A DNA stretch of 46,741 nt from Halobacteria archaeon HArc-gm2. Its GTDB lineage: Archaea > Halobacteriota > Halobacteria > Halobacteriales > Haloarculaceae. Where the stretch lies: contig JAOPKE010000013.1 of assembly GCA_025517465.1 (NCBI GenBank), positions 1 to 46,741 of the forward strand, read 5' to 3'. Under the pieces are notes generated by a model that was given only the letters and a program-made list of their open reading frames with translations, ran no database searches and was not told where the DNA came from. A program made the translations under genes and the position numbers. Below, one piece after another: positions 37,266 to 45,735 of this stretch. Within the stretch, counting starts at the first letter, position 1, and every line of letters begins with the position of its first letter.

Positions 37266-39812
37266 TTACTCGTCCGTGGTCCGCGCAGACGGCGTGAGGC
37301 GGCTGTTGTGCTCCAGTCGGACGTCCACGTACTCGACGTTCGAGGTCGTCGGCGTCAGCTTCTCGTACTGGCCGCCGTCGGTGGCGTCGTGGAGCGCCGG
37401 CCCCTCGAGGTTCGGGCCGCCGGTCTTGAAGCGCGTGGGTGGCGGCGCCACGTCGTTGCCGGTCGCGTCGCGGCCGACGAACACGGTGTCCCTGGTCTCG
37501 GAGCCACCCATCGCGAAGTGACCGATGTTGAAGTCCGCGACGACGCTGTCCGCGAGGATGGAGGTCTGGAACTCCGTCCAGACACCCGAGTGCTCGCACT
37601 TGTAGGCGGTGAAGCCGGTGAGCAGGTCCTCCCGATTCTTGGGGATCTCGTCGGGGTCGATCTCCATCGGTTCGAGTTGCATCATCAGCCCGATCCCCTG
37701 GCAGATGTGCTGGTAGTGCGACATCCGCCACGAGCGAAGGAGGGCGTCCTCGGAGACGTCACCGGTGTAGCCGTCCAGCTGTTTCTGCGGGCGAACCGAG
37801 TAGGAGTGGGCGAGGTTGTCCTCGAAGGTGATCTCGAACTCGCTGGCGTCGAGCCCCACGTCCGATTCGTCGTGGCCGTCGTAGAAGAAGCCCATCGCGC
37901 CGTAGCCACCCGCAGCGTGGTTCCCGACGAGCTCGTTGCTCGGATTGGAGATCCAGAACGCGGCCGGTCGATAGCTGTTCTGTTGCTTCGGTCGCCGGCG
38001 GACGTCGCCCGGATTCTCAAGGTAGCCCCCGAAGGCCCGGTCGGACTCCCTGACGTTCTTCGTGAGGATCGCCAGGTTCTCCCGGAAGACGTTGCCCTCC
38101 TCTTCCGGGAGTCCCTCCTCGACGATGTAGGAGTGGTCGATCGTGTCGAAGACGACGTTGCCTTCGATCAGGACGTTGCCAGTGCCGTGGGCGTTGATCC
38201 CGCGCTGGAAGCTGTGCCAGACGCTGTTGTGCCTGACGTAGGAGCCGTCCTGGTCGTGGCCGTGGTGGAAGTGCAGCGGGTACCTGGCCTGGATGCCGGT
38301 CTGGCCCATGCGGAACGCTTCGAGCCCCTCGATCCGGACCTGGCCGGGGTCGGCGAAGATTCCGTGGCCGCCGAACCCGGGGGCGTACTCCGAGTCGACG
38401 CCCTGGTTCCGGTCGCGATAGCTGAGTTCGTCGCCACGGAGTTCGACGTTGCGAGTGAGCAGGCCGACCTCGGCCCGCATGTCGAGTTCCGTGCCGGCGT
38501 GGGTCTCGACCGCGCCGTAGTGGTCGTGTTCGAGCGGTTCGTCCAGCGTCACCTGGTTCCCGCTGACGGATTCGACCGCTCGCCGTTCGGCCTGCCAGGG
38601 GTCCGACCCGCTGGGGGCGATGGCGATCTGGTCGCCCGCCTCCCAGTCGACCGCGTCGGCGAGCGTGATGGTCTCCGCACCGGCGTCGGCGGAGGCGTCG
38701 AGTTGCGTCCAGTCGGTCTTCTCCCGACTGGCGCCGTGGATCTCGATCGACCCGCCGTCCCAGGTGCCGAGGAACTTCGTCCCGATGGCCATGTCGCCCT
38801 CGCCCCTGACGTTCTCGTGACCGAGGCCCACGAGCGTGATCCGGGCCTCGTGTTCGTACGGGTCGTCCTCCGACCCGATGCGGATCAGCGAGTTCGACCC
38901 CTCGGCGAGCAGCCACGTCGTCGTGAGTTCCAGGTCGACGTCGTCGCCGCCGTCCTCGCCGTCCGCCCCCGCGACGATGGAACAGGCCTCCGTCTGCTCC
39001 CAGACGTCGGCCTCGCCGGGTTCGTCGTCCTGCGTGTACCACTGGGCCTCCCAGTTCGCGCCGTCGTGGGAGACGACGTCTCCGGACGTGTAGGCGGCGT
39101 CGTGGGAGTCGACGGGCTGCCACCGGGGCGCACAGGCGGTCCCCTCTCCGTCGAACCGTCCGGAACTGTCACCGCTCTCTTCGAGCACCAGTTGGTTCGT
39201 GCCGTCACTCCCGTCGCCGTCGGCGGTGCCCTCACACGGGCCGAGTTCCTCCCAGGGACCCCACTCACGGGCACCCGGTTCGTCGCCTTCGGTCCACCAC
39301 TGGGCCTCCCAGCGCGTCCCGTCGTAGGTGGCCCTGTCGCCCTGCCTGTAGACCGTTCCCGAGTCCCAGGGGGCCGGGCACGACGCCGCGTCGCTGGAAT
39401 CGTCGCTTCCGCTGGTATCGGTACCGTCGTTGTCGCTGCCGCTGCCGGTACTGCCGTCACTGCCGTCGTCACTGTCGCTGCTGCCGCCACTCCCGCTGTT
39501 GTCGCCGCTGACGATCGAGTCGTCGGCGAACTCGAGGGTGCCGTTGACGAGGACGCCGTCCAGCGGCGGCGGGCTGGTGTCGAGCACGACGTGATCGTCC
39601 TCCTCGATGGTCACCTGGTCCCCTGCTTCGGGGAGCGAGCCGTCCCAGGTCGCCGGGTCCGACCACCTGCTCGGTTCGCTCGCCTCCTGTGCCGATGCCA
39701 CGTTCGTTCCGAGGGCGCCCGCTGCGACGAGGCCACCAGTCGCCTGGAGAAACCGTCGCCGTCCCAGAGCCCCCGTTCGATCCGTCTCGTTCGATTTACG
39801 TTCTTCTGTCAT
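37266..39812 (-). CDS. Tat-exported CEMIP-like protein with split G8 domain and two chitin-binding modules
   Basis: An 848-residue exported protein. ATG 39812 gives a Tat signal, RRRFLQATGG at 18-27 ending near SAQ. Residues 50-98 match the first half of a G8 domain (WSDPATWDGSLPEAGDQVTI) and 292-330 the second (LELTTTWLLAEG, RIGSEDDPYE). Between them lie a Ser/Asp/Gly linker (101-142) and two ChtBD3/CBM5-12 modules (145-193, 227-277), each with YRQGD or YTSGD, WEAQW and an end Cys pair. After G8, GGSIEIHG, DWEAGDQIAIAP, the RYPLHFHHG segment and a right-handed beta-helix follow, as in the CEMIP/TMEM2 and PKHD1-like families. Animal CEMIP acts on hyaluronan. Here a polysaccharide-binding or -cleaving surface role is inferred. 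Confidence 0.85.
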   Translation of the reverse strand: MTEERKSNETDRTGALGRRRFLQATGGLVAAGALGTNVASAQEASEPSRWSDPATWDGSLPEAGDQVTIEEDDHVVLDTSPPPLDGVLVNGTLEFADDSIVSGDNSGSGGSSDSDDGSDGSTGSGSDNDGTDTSGSDDSSDAASCPAPWDSGTVYRQGDRATYDGTRWEAQWWTEGDEPGAREWGPWEELGPCEGTADGDGSDGTNQLVLEESGDSSGRFDGEGTACAPRWQPVDSHDAAYTSGDVVSHDGANWEAQWYTQDDEPGEADVWEQTEACSIVAGADGEDGGDDVDLELTTTWLLAEGSNSLIRIGSEDDPYEHEARITLVGLGHENVRGEGDMAIGTKFLGTWDGGSIEIHGASREKTDWTQLDASADAGAETITLADAVDWEAGDQIAIAPSGSDPWQAERRAVESVSGNQVTLDEPLEHDHYGAVETHAGTELDMRAEVGLLTRNVELRGDELSYRDRNQGVDSEYAPGFGGHGIFADPGQVRIEGLEAFRMGQTGIQARYPLHFHHGHDQDGSYVRHNSVWHSFQRGINAHGTGNVLIEGNVVFDTIDHSYIVEEGLPEEEGNVFRENLAILTKNVRESDRAFGGYLENPGDVRRRPKQQNSYRPAAFWISNPSNELVGNHAAGGYGAMGFFYDGHDESDVGLDASEFEITFEDNLAHSYSVRPQKQLDGYTGDVSEDALLRSWRMSHYQHICQGIGLMMQLEPMEIDPDEIPKNREDLLTGFTAYKCEHSGVWTEFQTSILADSVVADFNIGHFAMGGSETRDTVFVGRDATGNDVAPPPTRFKTGGPNLEGPALHDATDGGQYEKLTPTTSNVEYVDVRLEHNSRLTPSARTTDE

Positions 39813-40303
39813 AGATTGCTCTCGTGAGTGTGTCCCGCCGATTCGGGACGCAGATTCTCGTCCGCCGCACTGCCATCGCTCACTCACCGGGCTGCCCGCG
39901 GCACCCGTCCAGCGCCCCGGGCTCCCGGACGTGACCCCCCAGGACGGGCACGCCACCAGCCGTCCTGGATTTCATATCGGACTTCAGTATAATAAATTCC
40001 AGTACTATAGATATTGCACGCAACCATTTCCGCTGGCAATACACTTACCCCGGAACGACAGCGTCGGTACGCGACGGTCGATACCCTGAACGATTTTGCT
40101 GGGTGAGTCCCCCAACCGTTGACCCGGTCGACCAGGCGGCAGCTCGCCCTCGCAGCCGGTCAGCGTGACGCCGACAGCGTCGGTTGGGAGTCGCGAGCGA
40201 CCGTCGAATGACCGGTCCGATGTCCGAAGAAACGCAGTGACGCCCGCTCCAGATAGGCCGGAGCGACGCAACGTTCTCGCTCACTGTCGGGAGCAGGCTC
40301 CGT
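39813..40303. other. Intergenic region upstream of the CEMIP-like gene
   Basis: This 491-base gap lies between two genes on the minus strand. An A/T-rich block at about 39985-40015 (with TATAATAAATT) could be a promoter for the CEMIP-like gene, which would give a leader of about 150 bases. An 88-codon open frame on the minus strand (40005-40271) has no acidic bias or domain and is not accepted. Nothing else is seen. Confidence 0.45.
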
Positions 40304-41038
40304 TCAGTCGGCGGCCTGTTCGGACTGACGCGTCTTCTCGACCTGCAGTGGGTCGGCCGACGACGCCGCGGTCACCAGCCGCAGGAACTGGCCGGCGTTC
40401 GTGAGGAGCTTGTTCTCCGCCTTCCGGAGGTGTTCTTCGTACGTCGAGCGGGCGACGGCCGTCTGGTCGGCCAGGTCCCGGAGCGACGTCTTCCGCGGTT
40501 GCTCGTAGTAGCCGCTCTCGAGCGCCAGCCTGAGGGCCGCCAGCTGTCGGTCGGTCACCGTTTCGAACAACTGGTCGACCGGGGCCAGCATGCTGTGGGG
40601 AATCTGCTGTTCCGTGATGGTCGTCTTCGAGAGCACCTCGACGTCCCGGTCGGCCTCGAGGTCCCGCAAGAGGGCCTGTACGTCGGTCTCGTCGAACGCG
40701 ATAACCGTGTAGTGTTCCCACCCCTGGCGGTGGATCGTCGGCGGCTGATAGAGGCAGTTGTACTCCTCGAACCGTTCGATGATGGAACCCTCGAGCGAAC
40801 AGAGACAGGACTGCGTGACGACGTGGAGGCCGGACTCGTCGACCGATTCGTGGAGGATGGTTCCAAGCTGGTCGATCTCGTCGCGGAGCTCGTCCGTCGG
40901 GGACGCCGAGGAGGAGAGTTCGATCACCTGGCAGTCGCTCAGGTACCACTCGCGGATCGTGAGGTCCGGGTGGCGTTCCGAGATTTCTCGGTACGGACAC
41001 TCGTGTTTGACCCGGAACGAGGCCTCGTAGAGGCTCAT
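40304..41038 (-). CDS. Bat-type HTH_10 regulator with cysteine-rich sensor half
   Basis: A 244-residue regulator of the bacterio-opsin activator class. The C-terminal half has the HTH_10 pattern TDRQLAALRLALESGYYEQP then SLRDLADQTAVARSTYEEHL. The N-terminal half is not a PAS or GAF domain but has five Cys (HECPY, SDC, SCLC, YNC), many for a haloarchaeal protein, consistent with metal or thiol sensing. It is divergent from a rhodanese/beta-lactamase-fold + MFS operon, and the 89-base gap holds both TATA boxes with a perfect inverted repeat between them. It is the natural candidate to control that operon and itself. ATG 41038 is chosen because the upstream codons run into the operator. Confidence 0.88.
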   Translation of the reverse strand: MSLYEASFRVKHECPYREISERHPDLTIREWYLSDCQVIELSSSASPTDELRDEIDQLGTILHESVDESGLHVVTQSCLCSLEGSIIERFEEYNCLYQPPTIHRQGWEHYTVIAFDETDVQALLRDLEADRDVEVLSKTTITEQQIPHSMLAPVDQLFETVTDRQLAALRLALESGYYEQPRKTSLRDLADQTAVARSTYEEHLRKAENKLLTNAGQFLRLVTAASSADPLQVEKTRQSEQAAD

Positions 41039-41057
41039 ACGTGATCGGACGGTCCTG

Positions 41058-41099
41058 ATATAATTAAGGGTGCCGGTCATGTCCGGCACGAGCTATATG
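41058..41099. promoter_or_regulatory. Divergent promoters flanking a perfect inverted-repeat operator
   Basis: GTGCCGGTCATGTCCGGCAC (41070-41089) has perfect 7-base arms around TCATGT. On its left is ATATAATTAA (41058-41067), the TATA box of the HTH_10 gene read on the minus strand, about 24 bases from its start. On its right is CTATATG (41093-41099), about 32 bases before the rhodanese gene. The palindrome sits where TFB-recognition elements of both promoters would be, so a bound dimer could control both. Confidence 0.65.
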
Positions 41100-41127
41100 C
41101 AGCTTCTTCGTCTACGAGGAACCACTG

Positions 41128-42240
41128 ATGCCAGCAATCTCCCCAGACCGACTCGGTGACCGCTTGCGGACCGACGGCGACGGCCTCGTCGTCCTCGATA
41201 TTCGCCACGAACAGGCGTTCGAGGAGTGGCACGTTCCGGGCAGTCGCAACGTCGACGTCTACGACGAACTGACCGCCGACCCCGAGTCGGCGAAGGACGC
41301 CCTCGCAGAGCTCCCCGACGACGGCCAGATCGTCACCGTCTGCGCCGCGGGCGTCGTCTCCCAGACCGCGACTGACGTCCTCCGGGAGATGGGCTACGAC
41401 GCACTGACGCTCACGGACGGGATGAATGGCTGGAGTCGCGTCCACCGGCATGCAGAGGTGTCCGCCGATATCGATGGCGCGCTCGTTCAGGTCGCACGAC
41501 CGGGGAAGGGCTGCCTCTCGCACGTCCTCGTCTCCGACGGCGAGGCCGCCGTCTTCGACCCGTCGCACTACCTCGACGAGTACGAGGCGGTCCTCGACGA
41601 GTACGACGCCGAACTCGTCGGCGTCTTCGACACGCACGCTCACGCCGACCACGTCTCGGGCGCGGCAGAACTCGCCGCCCGGCACGACGTCCCCTACTAT
41701 CTCCACCCGAAGGATGCACTCGCCATCGACGCGACGCCGATCGAGGACGGACAGACCGTCACGGTCGGCAGTCTCGACATCGAGGTCATTCACACCCCCG
41801 GGCACAGCGAGGGGAGCGTCTCGTTCGACGTCGGCGGTGCAGCGCTACTGACGGGCGACACGCTCTTCCACGACAGCGTGGGTCGCGTCGAACTCGGCGT
41901 CGAAGCCGGGATCGAGGACTCAGATATCGAGCAGAACGCCGCGACACTGTACGAGAGTCTCCAGCGCCTGCTGGCCCGGCCGGACGACGCGCTCGTCCTT
42001 CCGGCTCACGACCCCGGTTCACCCGAACCGCCGGTGACGGCGACGCTCGGTGACGTCAGGGAACGGAACGCCGACCTCGGACGCGACCGCGAGGACTTCG
42101 TCGAGGCGCTCGCCGCTGACGTCCCGGACCACCCGCCGAACTTCGAGCGCGTTAAGCGAACGAACGTCGGGCAGGAGTCGGTGCCCGCCGACGAACTGGC
42201 CGAACTGGAACTGGGGCCGAACAACTGTGCCGCGGAGTAA
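41128..42240 (+). CDS. Rhodanese / metallo-beta-lactamase-fold persulfide hydrolase-like protein
   Basis: A 370-residue fusion. The N-terminal rhodanese domain (1-105) has VVLDIRHEQAFEEWHVPGS and the sulfur-accepting Cys in VCAAGVVSQT. The C-terminal metallo-beta-lactamase domain (about 115-300) has THAHADHVSG, TPGHSEGSV, TGDTLFHDSVG and LPAHD, the Fe-binding set of persulfide dioxygenases (ETHE1/BLH type). Such proteins oxidise glutathione- or low-molecular-weight persulfides to sulfite, with the rhodanese passing sulfur. Domain order is rhodanese first, the reverse of many bacterial fusions. It heads an operon with an MFS transporter three bases downstream and is likely controlled by the divergent HTH_10 regulator. 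Sulfide or thiosulfate detoxification is inferred. Confidence 0.9.
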   Translation: MPAISPDRLGDRLRTDGDGLVVLDIRHEQAFEEWHVPGSRNVDVYDELTADPESAKDALAELPDDGQIVTVCAAGVVSQTATDVLREMGYDALTLTDGMNGWSRVHRHAEVSADIDGALVQVARPGKGCLSHVLVSDGEAAVFDPSHYLDEYEAVLDEYDAELVGVFDTHAHADHVSGAAELAARHDVPYYLHPKDALAIDATPIEDGQTVTVGSLDIEVIHTPGHSEGSVSFDVGGAALLTGDTLFHDSVGRVELGVEAGIEDSDIEQNAATLYESLQRLLARPDDALVLPAHDPGSPEPPVTATLGDVRERNADLGRDREDFVEALAADVPDHPPNFERVKRTNVGQESVPADELAELELGPNNCAAE

Positions 42241-42243
42241 CCC

Positions 42244-43533
42244 ATGAGTACGGCCACCGAACTCAGACAGGGAATCCGCGAGCACCTCGGACAGTTCTCG
42301 CTGCACGTCCTGCTCGTGTTCGCGACCGGGCTGACTATTGGGTCCGAACGCGCCGTCGTCCCCGTCCTGGGCCGGGACGTCCTCGGCGTCGAGTCATTGT
42401 TCGTCATCGGCTCGTTCGTCGTCTCGTTCGGCGTCGTCAAGTCGATCCTCAACCTCTACGCCGGGAAGTGGGGCGAGGAGTACGGCCGCAAGCCCGTCCT
42501 CGTCCTCGGGTGGGCGACCGCACTCCCGCTCCCGCTCGTCCTCGTCTTCGCCCCCAGCTGGGGCTGGATCACCGTCGGGAACGTCCTGCTCGGGATCAAC
42601 CAGGCGCTGACCTGGAGCATGGCGATCAACGCCAAGATCGATCTGGCGGGTCCGGACCAGCGCGGCCTCGCAGTCGGCATCGACGAGGCGTTCGGGTACA
42701 GCGGCGTCGCCGTCGGTGCCTGGATCACCGGCCTCATCGCCGGCCAGACGAGTCTCCGGCCCGAACCGTTCTACTTCCTCGCCGCGGTCGTCGTGCTGGC
42801 GTTCCTCGTCTCCGTCTTCCTCATCAGGGAGACGGTGCAGTACGCGCAGGCCGAGGGCGACGACGACGACCACGACGCGAACCTCCCGTTCGACGAGGTG
42901 CTCAAGCGGGCGACCTACGGCGACAGGACGCTGTTCGCCGCGGCGCAGGCCGGTCACATAGAGAACTTCGTGGACACGCTGTTCTGGATCGCCGTGCCGC
43001 TGTACCTCACGAGCCAGGGCCTGGGCATCGCAGCGGTCGGCGTCGTCGTCGGCGTCCACAGCGCGATGTACTTCCTCCAGATCGCGACCGGTGGGCTCGC
43101 CGACCGCATCGGTCGCCGGCCGCCCGTGGTCGCGGGGATGTTCCTCGCGGGCGGCGGCGTCCTCGGGATGGTGTTGGTCGATGGGTACCTCCCATGGGCC
43201 GTCCTGGCTGCCGTCGCCGGCCTGGGGATGGCGTTGCTGTACCCGAACCTGATGACGGTTCCCAGCGACGCGGCCCACCCGACGTGGCGGTCGGCCGGCA
43301 TGGGCGTCTACCGGATGTGGCGCGACTCCGGCTACGCGGTCGGCGCGGTCCTGATCGGGCTCTCGATGGAGTTCGTGAACGCCGAGGCCGCCTTCTATGT
43401 GACCGCCGTCCTGATGTTCGTCTCTGGCGCGGTCGTGTACGTCTGGATGGAAGAGACCCATCCCGACTTCGGGACGCACGAGCCGCCTGCCCCCGCGCCA
43501 GACCCAGCGGCTCGGACGCTGGCCGAGGACTGA
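42244..43533 (+). CDS. MFS transporter of the sulfur-module operon
   Basis: A 429-residue major facilitator transporter with twelve likely helices. Helix 2-3 loop KWGEEYGRKP is the MFS motif G-x-x-x-D/E-R/K-x-G-R-R/K-type, and the same motif recurs as GGLADRIGRRPP in the second half. An acidic central loop (AEGDDDDHDANLPFDEV) divides the halves. It begins three bases after the stop of the rhodanese/beta-lactamase gene, so it is co-translated. By context it would export the sulfur product or a persulfide-related compound (sulfite or thiosulfate are candidates), but drug-exporter ancestry cannot be ruled out. Confidence 0.88.
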   Translation: MSTATELRQGIREHLGQFSLHVLLVFATGLTIGSERAVVPVLGRDVLGVESLFVIGSFVVSFGVVKSILNLYAGKWGEEYGRKPVLVLGWATALPLPLVLVFAPSWGWITVGNVLLGINQALTWSMAINAKIDLAGPDQRGLAVGIDEAFGYSGVAVGAWITGLIAGQTSLRPEPFYFLAAVVVLAFLVSVFLIRETVQYAQAEGDDDDHDANLPFDEVLKRATYGDRTLFAAAQAGHIENFVDTLFWIAVPLYLTSQGLGIAAVGVVVGVHSAMYFLQIATGGLADRIGRRPPVVAGMFLAGGGVLGMVLVDGYLPWAVLAAVAGLGMALLYPNLMTVPSDAAHPTWRSAGMGVYRMWRDSGYAVGAVLIGLSMEFVNAEAAFYVTAVLMFVSGAVVYVWMEETHPDFGTHEPPAPAPDPAARTLAED

Positions 43534-43784
43534 TCGCCGGTGAGTGTCGCTTCTTGGGGTTGCTGACGACGTCAGTTCTTAATCGATCGCGGGTGTGCTC
43601 CCTCGACGGTGTGGTGTCACAAGAACGGAGGGACGTGAAGCCTCCGAGGATGTGGATATCGACGCCGATGGAGTGGCAAACGGAGCGATAGGCGGAAGCC
43701 GAGTCGTCGCTCGGACCGCCCACTGTTCCAGGGGACCACGGCCGAGGGTGAGCTCCGAACGCTTATTCCAGCGTCCGCAATAGC

Positions 43785-43920
43785 GTGAGATATATCACGA
43801 GTTCCACGCGCGACGTCGACGACCTCGACCGCGAGGACGAGATCCGAATGTGACGCGAGGGCGACTGGTGGGTCATCACCGACGTGGAAACGGGCGTCAC
43901 CACCCAGGGCGAGCCTCTCA
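43785..43920 (+). pseudogene. hicB: Broken hicB-type antitoxin remnant
   Basis: From GTG 43785 the frame reads an acidic lead, EDEIRM, then a TGA at 43851, then REGDWWVITDVETGVTTQGE. The last part is the highly conserved core of haloarchaeal HicB-type antitoxins (the small DNA-binding partner of HicA toxin). After CCTCTC (about 43920) homology stops or slips by one base, since the next frame reads SLSDGDTMAL. So the gene has a nonsense codon and a broken end. No hicA is seen nearby. A TATA-like CTTATT is at 43762-43767. From 43534 to 43784 no other gene is supported. Confidence 0.6.
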
Positions 43921-43932
43921 GACGGAGACACC

Positions 43933-44490
43933 ATGGCGCTGGACGTTGCCGGGACGGACCCGGCGACAGGAGCAGAGGCGACGCTCACCGGCTCGGGGTT
44001 CACACGGTCGGATAACTACACGGCTTCGGGCGCTTCGCTGTCGTCGTCGCAATCCCTGAGCGCAGACGGAAACCTGGAACCGCAACACTCAGACGGAGGC
44101 GATCCCGTTTTGGGAGTGACCGCAAACGCCCCAACTGAATCGTACAATCCCGTAACCGACGAGGGCGACGGTACCACAGACCTCTCATTGCCGGCGTTCG
44201 GTGACGACCAATATGATACCGCGTTCATAACTGAGATGAAGGTCGTTCCCAATTACGATGGGAAAATAGAGACGATTACGCTCGATATTGCCGAAGTGGT
44301 CGGCTCGGATTACGGGGCGCTTGTTGACGTTCGTATCGGTCAAGAAAGCCCAGACGACACGTTTGGTGAAGGGACGTCGATCGCAAAATGGGACCCGAGT
44401 TGGTCGGCGGGCACACAGACTATCACCGTGGACGATCCGCCCTCGGTGAGTAAGGGGCAAGCGTACACAATTGAGTTTATCACCGAATAG
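43933..44490 (+). CDS. First part of an interrupted surface or virus-like protein
   Basis: A 185-codon open frame, acidic and Ser/Thr/Asp-rich, with predicted beta-strands (DITEMKVVPNYDGKIETITL, then VGSDYGALVDVRIGQ). It ends at TAG 44488. The reading frame stays open after TAG for 21 codons of the same character (SDGDGTYDSLKVDLDD), meets a TGA at 44554, then runs without break into the next 384-codon frame. The whole 43933-45735 is thus one frame with two stops. It is probably a decayed gene; stop-codon readthrough is less likely. Lower G+C and mixed codon use mark it as foreign. The start is uncertain because the N-terminus overlaps the hicB remnant. No family is recognised. Confidence 0.55.
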   Translation: MALDVAGTDPATGAEATLTGSGFTRSDNYTASGASLSSSQSLSADGNLEPQHSDGGDPVLGVTANAPTESYNPVTDEGDGTTDLSLPAFGDDQYDTAFITEMKVVPNYDGKIETITLDIAEVVGSDYGALVDVRIGQESPDDTFGEGTSIAKWDPSWSAGTQTITVDDPPSVSKGQAYTIEFITE

Positions 44491-44580
44491 AGCGATGGCG
44501 ATGGAACGTATGACTCGCTGAAGGTCGATCTCGATGACAGCGCGTCGTCGGTCTGATATTCCTCCCAAATAGACCGCGAT

Positions 44581-45735
44581 ATGGAGCAGTACCCGGATGT
44601 TGAAATCGGGAGCAACGCGGAGGTAAACGGCCTCTCCGTGGCAGATAATAACGGCAATTCTGTTTCGTTCGGTGACATGGCAGACGGGGAAACAGCCACG
44701 AAACGTCTAGATGTGAAAACGTCCTCGTCGTCGTTAGAGTGGTCTGGGTCCGGTGGCGGGTCGATAGATTACTCTCTGAAGATGCAGGAGCGTTCGGGGA
44801 GTGAAGATCTGTCAATAGACGTGGATGGCGACGGAACGGCGGACGTAAGCTATACGGCCGTCCTCGTGGACGGCGAGACGACGAGCGCACAGGTGGGTGA
44901 GCTGGCTGTCGGGAGTGGTCCGGCCCAGGTGTCACTGACGAGCGGGACCGTGGACGCGGAGGTAACGTATACGGAGCACACTGTCACGCGGGACCCAGTG
45001 GTATACGTCAACGGAAACAAAATCGAGTATACGGGCGAACTCTCGCCAGAACAGACAGCCTCGCTCTCCACAGATACGGGCTGGATCCAGGACGGATCGA
45101 ATAACGTCACGGTCCGGGTGGGAGACGGGACGCTCTCGAGCGACGCCCCAGATCCGTCCGTGGACCTGAATTATTCTCACTCCGCGGAGGAGCAGATCGA
45201 CACACAATATATCTCCACGGGCTGGGAGGAGTCATACAACGTCTCCCACACGTTCCGAGGGGACCAGCAGAACGCGGAGCTCCGGATCCCATTCAGCCAG
45301 GAGGTCTATAACCTCGAGTACGTCGAACAGTCGGTCAACGGCGGGAGCTGGGTGTCCGTTCCTAGCCAGGACTGGGAGCTTCAGAACGGGACGCGGCTCG
45401 TCGTCCAGCTGGACGACGGCGACGCCACCGCTGGCGTGGAGGCCGGCGACACGATCGCCATTCGAACAGCGGGCTACAAGGTACAGGCTGTCAACGGGGA
45501 GATCACCGTCGTAGACCCGACTACGCCGGAGGACGACGGACTGGACACGGGTTTCCGCGTGGACTTCAAAAGCGCCGGGTTCCACCTGGAGATCGGCGGG
45601 ACACGGCTGGGGAACCAGGTCCACTACACGCACACGGAGAGCTGGGAGAATCCGGACGAGAGCGTGGTTGTGAACGCGGACGGCCAGCAGGACCTCTATC
45701 TTCCGAACCCCAGACAGGTGGCGACGTCCGCGTGA
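44581..45735 (+). CDS. Second part of the interrupted surface or virus-like protein
   Basis: A 384-codon frame, acidic, rich in Ser, Thr and Gly, made of beta-strand-like segments (VTVRVGDGTLSSDAPDPSVD, SYNVSHTFRGDQQNAELRIP, YNLEYVEQSVNGGSWVSVPS). It has no signal peptide in the portion from ATG 44581, as expected if the true N-terminus is the preceding piece. It is in the same frame as the 43933 frame, with only TAG and TGA between. The following gene overlaps its stop by four bases (GTGA), so it was part of an operon. Such beta-rich proteins are typical of archaeal virus spikes, tail fibres or surface adhesins, but no database relative is recognised. Confidence that it was coding is high; that it is functional is low. 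Confidence 0.65.
   Translation: MEQYPDVEIGSNAEVNGLSVADNNGNSVSFGDMADGETATKRLDVKTSSSSLEWSGSGGGSIDYSLKMQERSGSEDLSIDVDGDGTADVSYTAVLVDGETTSAQVGELAVGSGPAQVSLTSGTVDAEVTYTEHTVTRDPVVYVNGNKIEYTGELSPEQTASLSTDTGWIQDGSNNVTVRVGDGTLSSDAPDPSVDLNYSHSAEEQIDTQYISTGWEESYNVSHTFRGDQQNAELRIPFSQEVYNLEYVEQSVNGGSWVSVPSQDWELQNGTRLVVQLDDGDATAGVEAGDTIAIRTAGYKVQAVNGEITVVDPTTPEDDGLDTGFRVDFKSAGFHLEIGGTRLGNQVHYTHTESWENPDESVVVNADGQQDLYLPNPRQVATSA

Noticed and set aside
37251-39827. 858-codon open frame opposite the CEMIP-like gene
   Set aside because: Shadow frame; Arg/Val/Asp pattern from reversed acidic codons, and the other strand has a Tat signal and clear domains.
40005-40271. 88-codon frame on the minus strand upstream of the CEMIP-like gene
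   Set aside because: Basic, no acidic bias and no domain; more likely chance in non-coding DNA.
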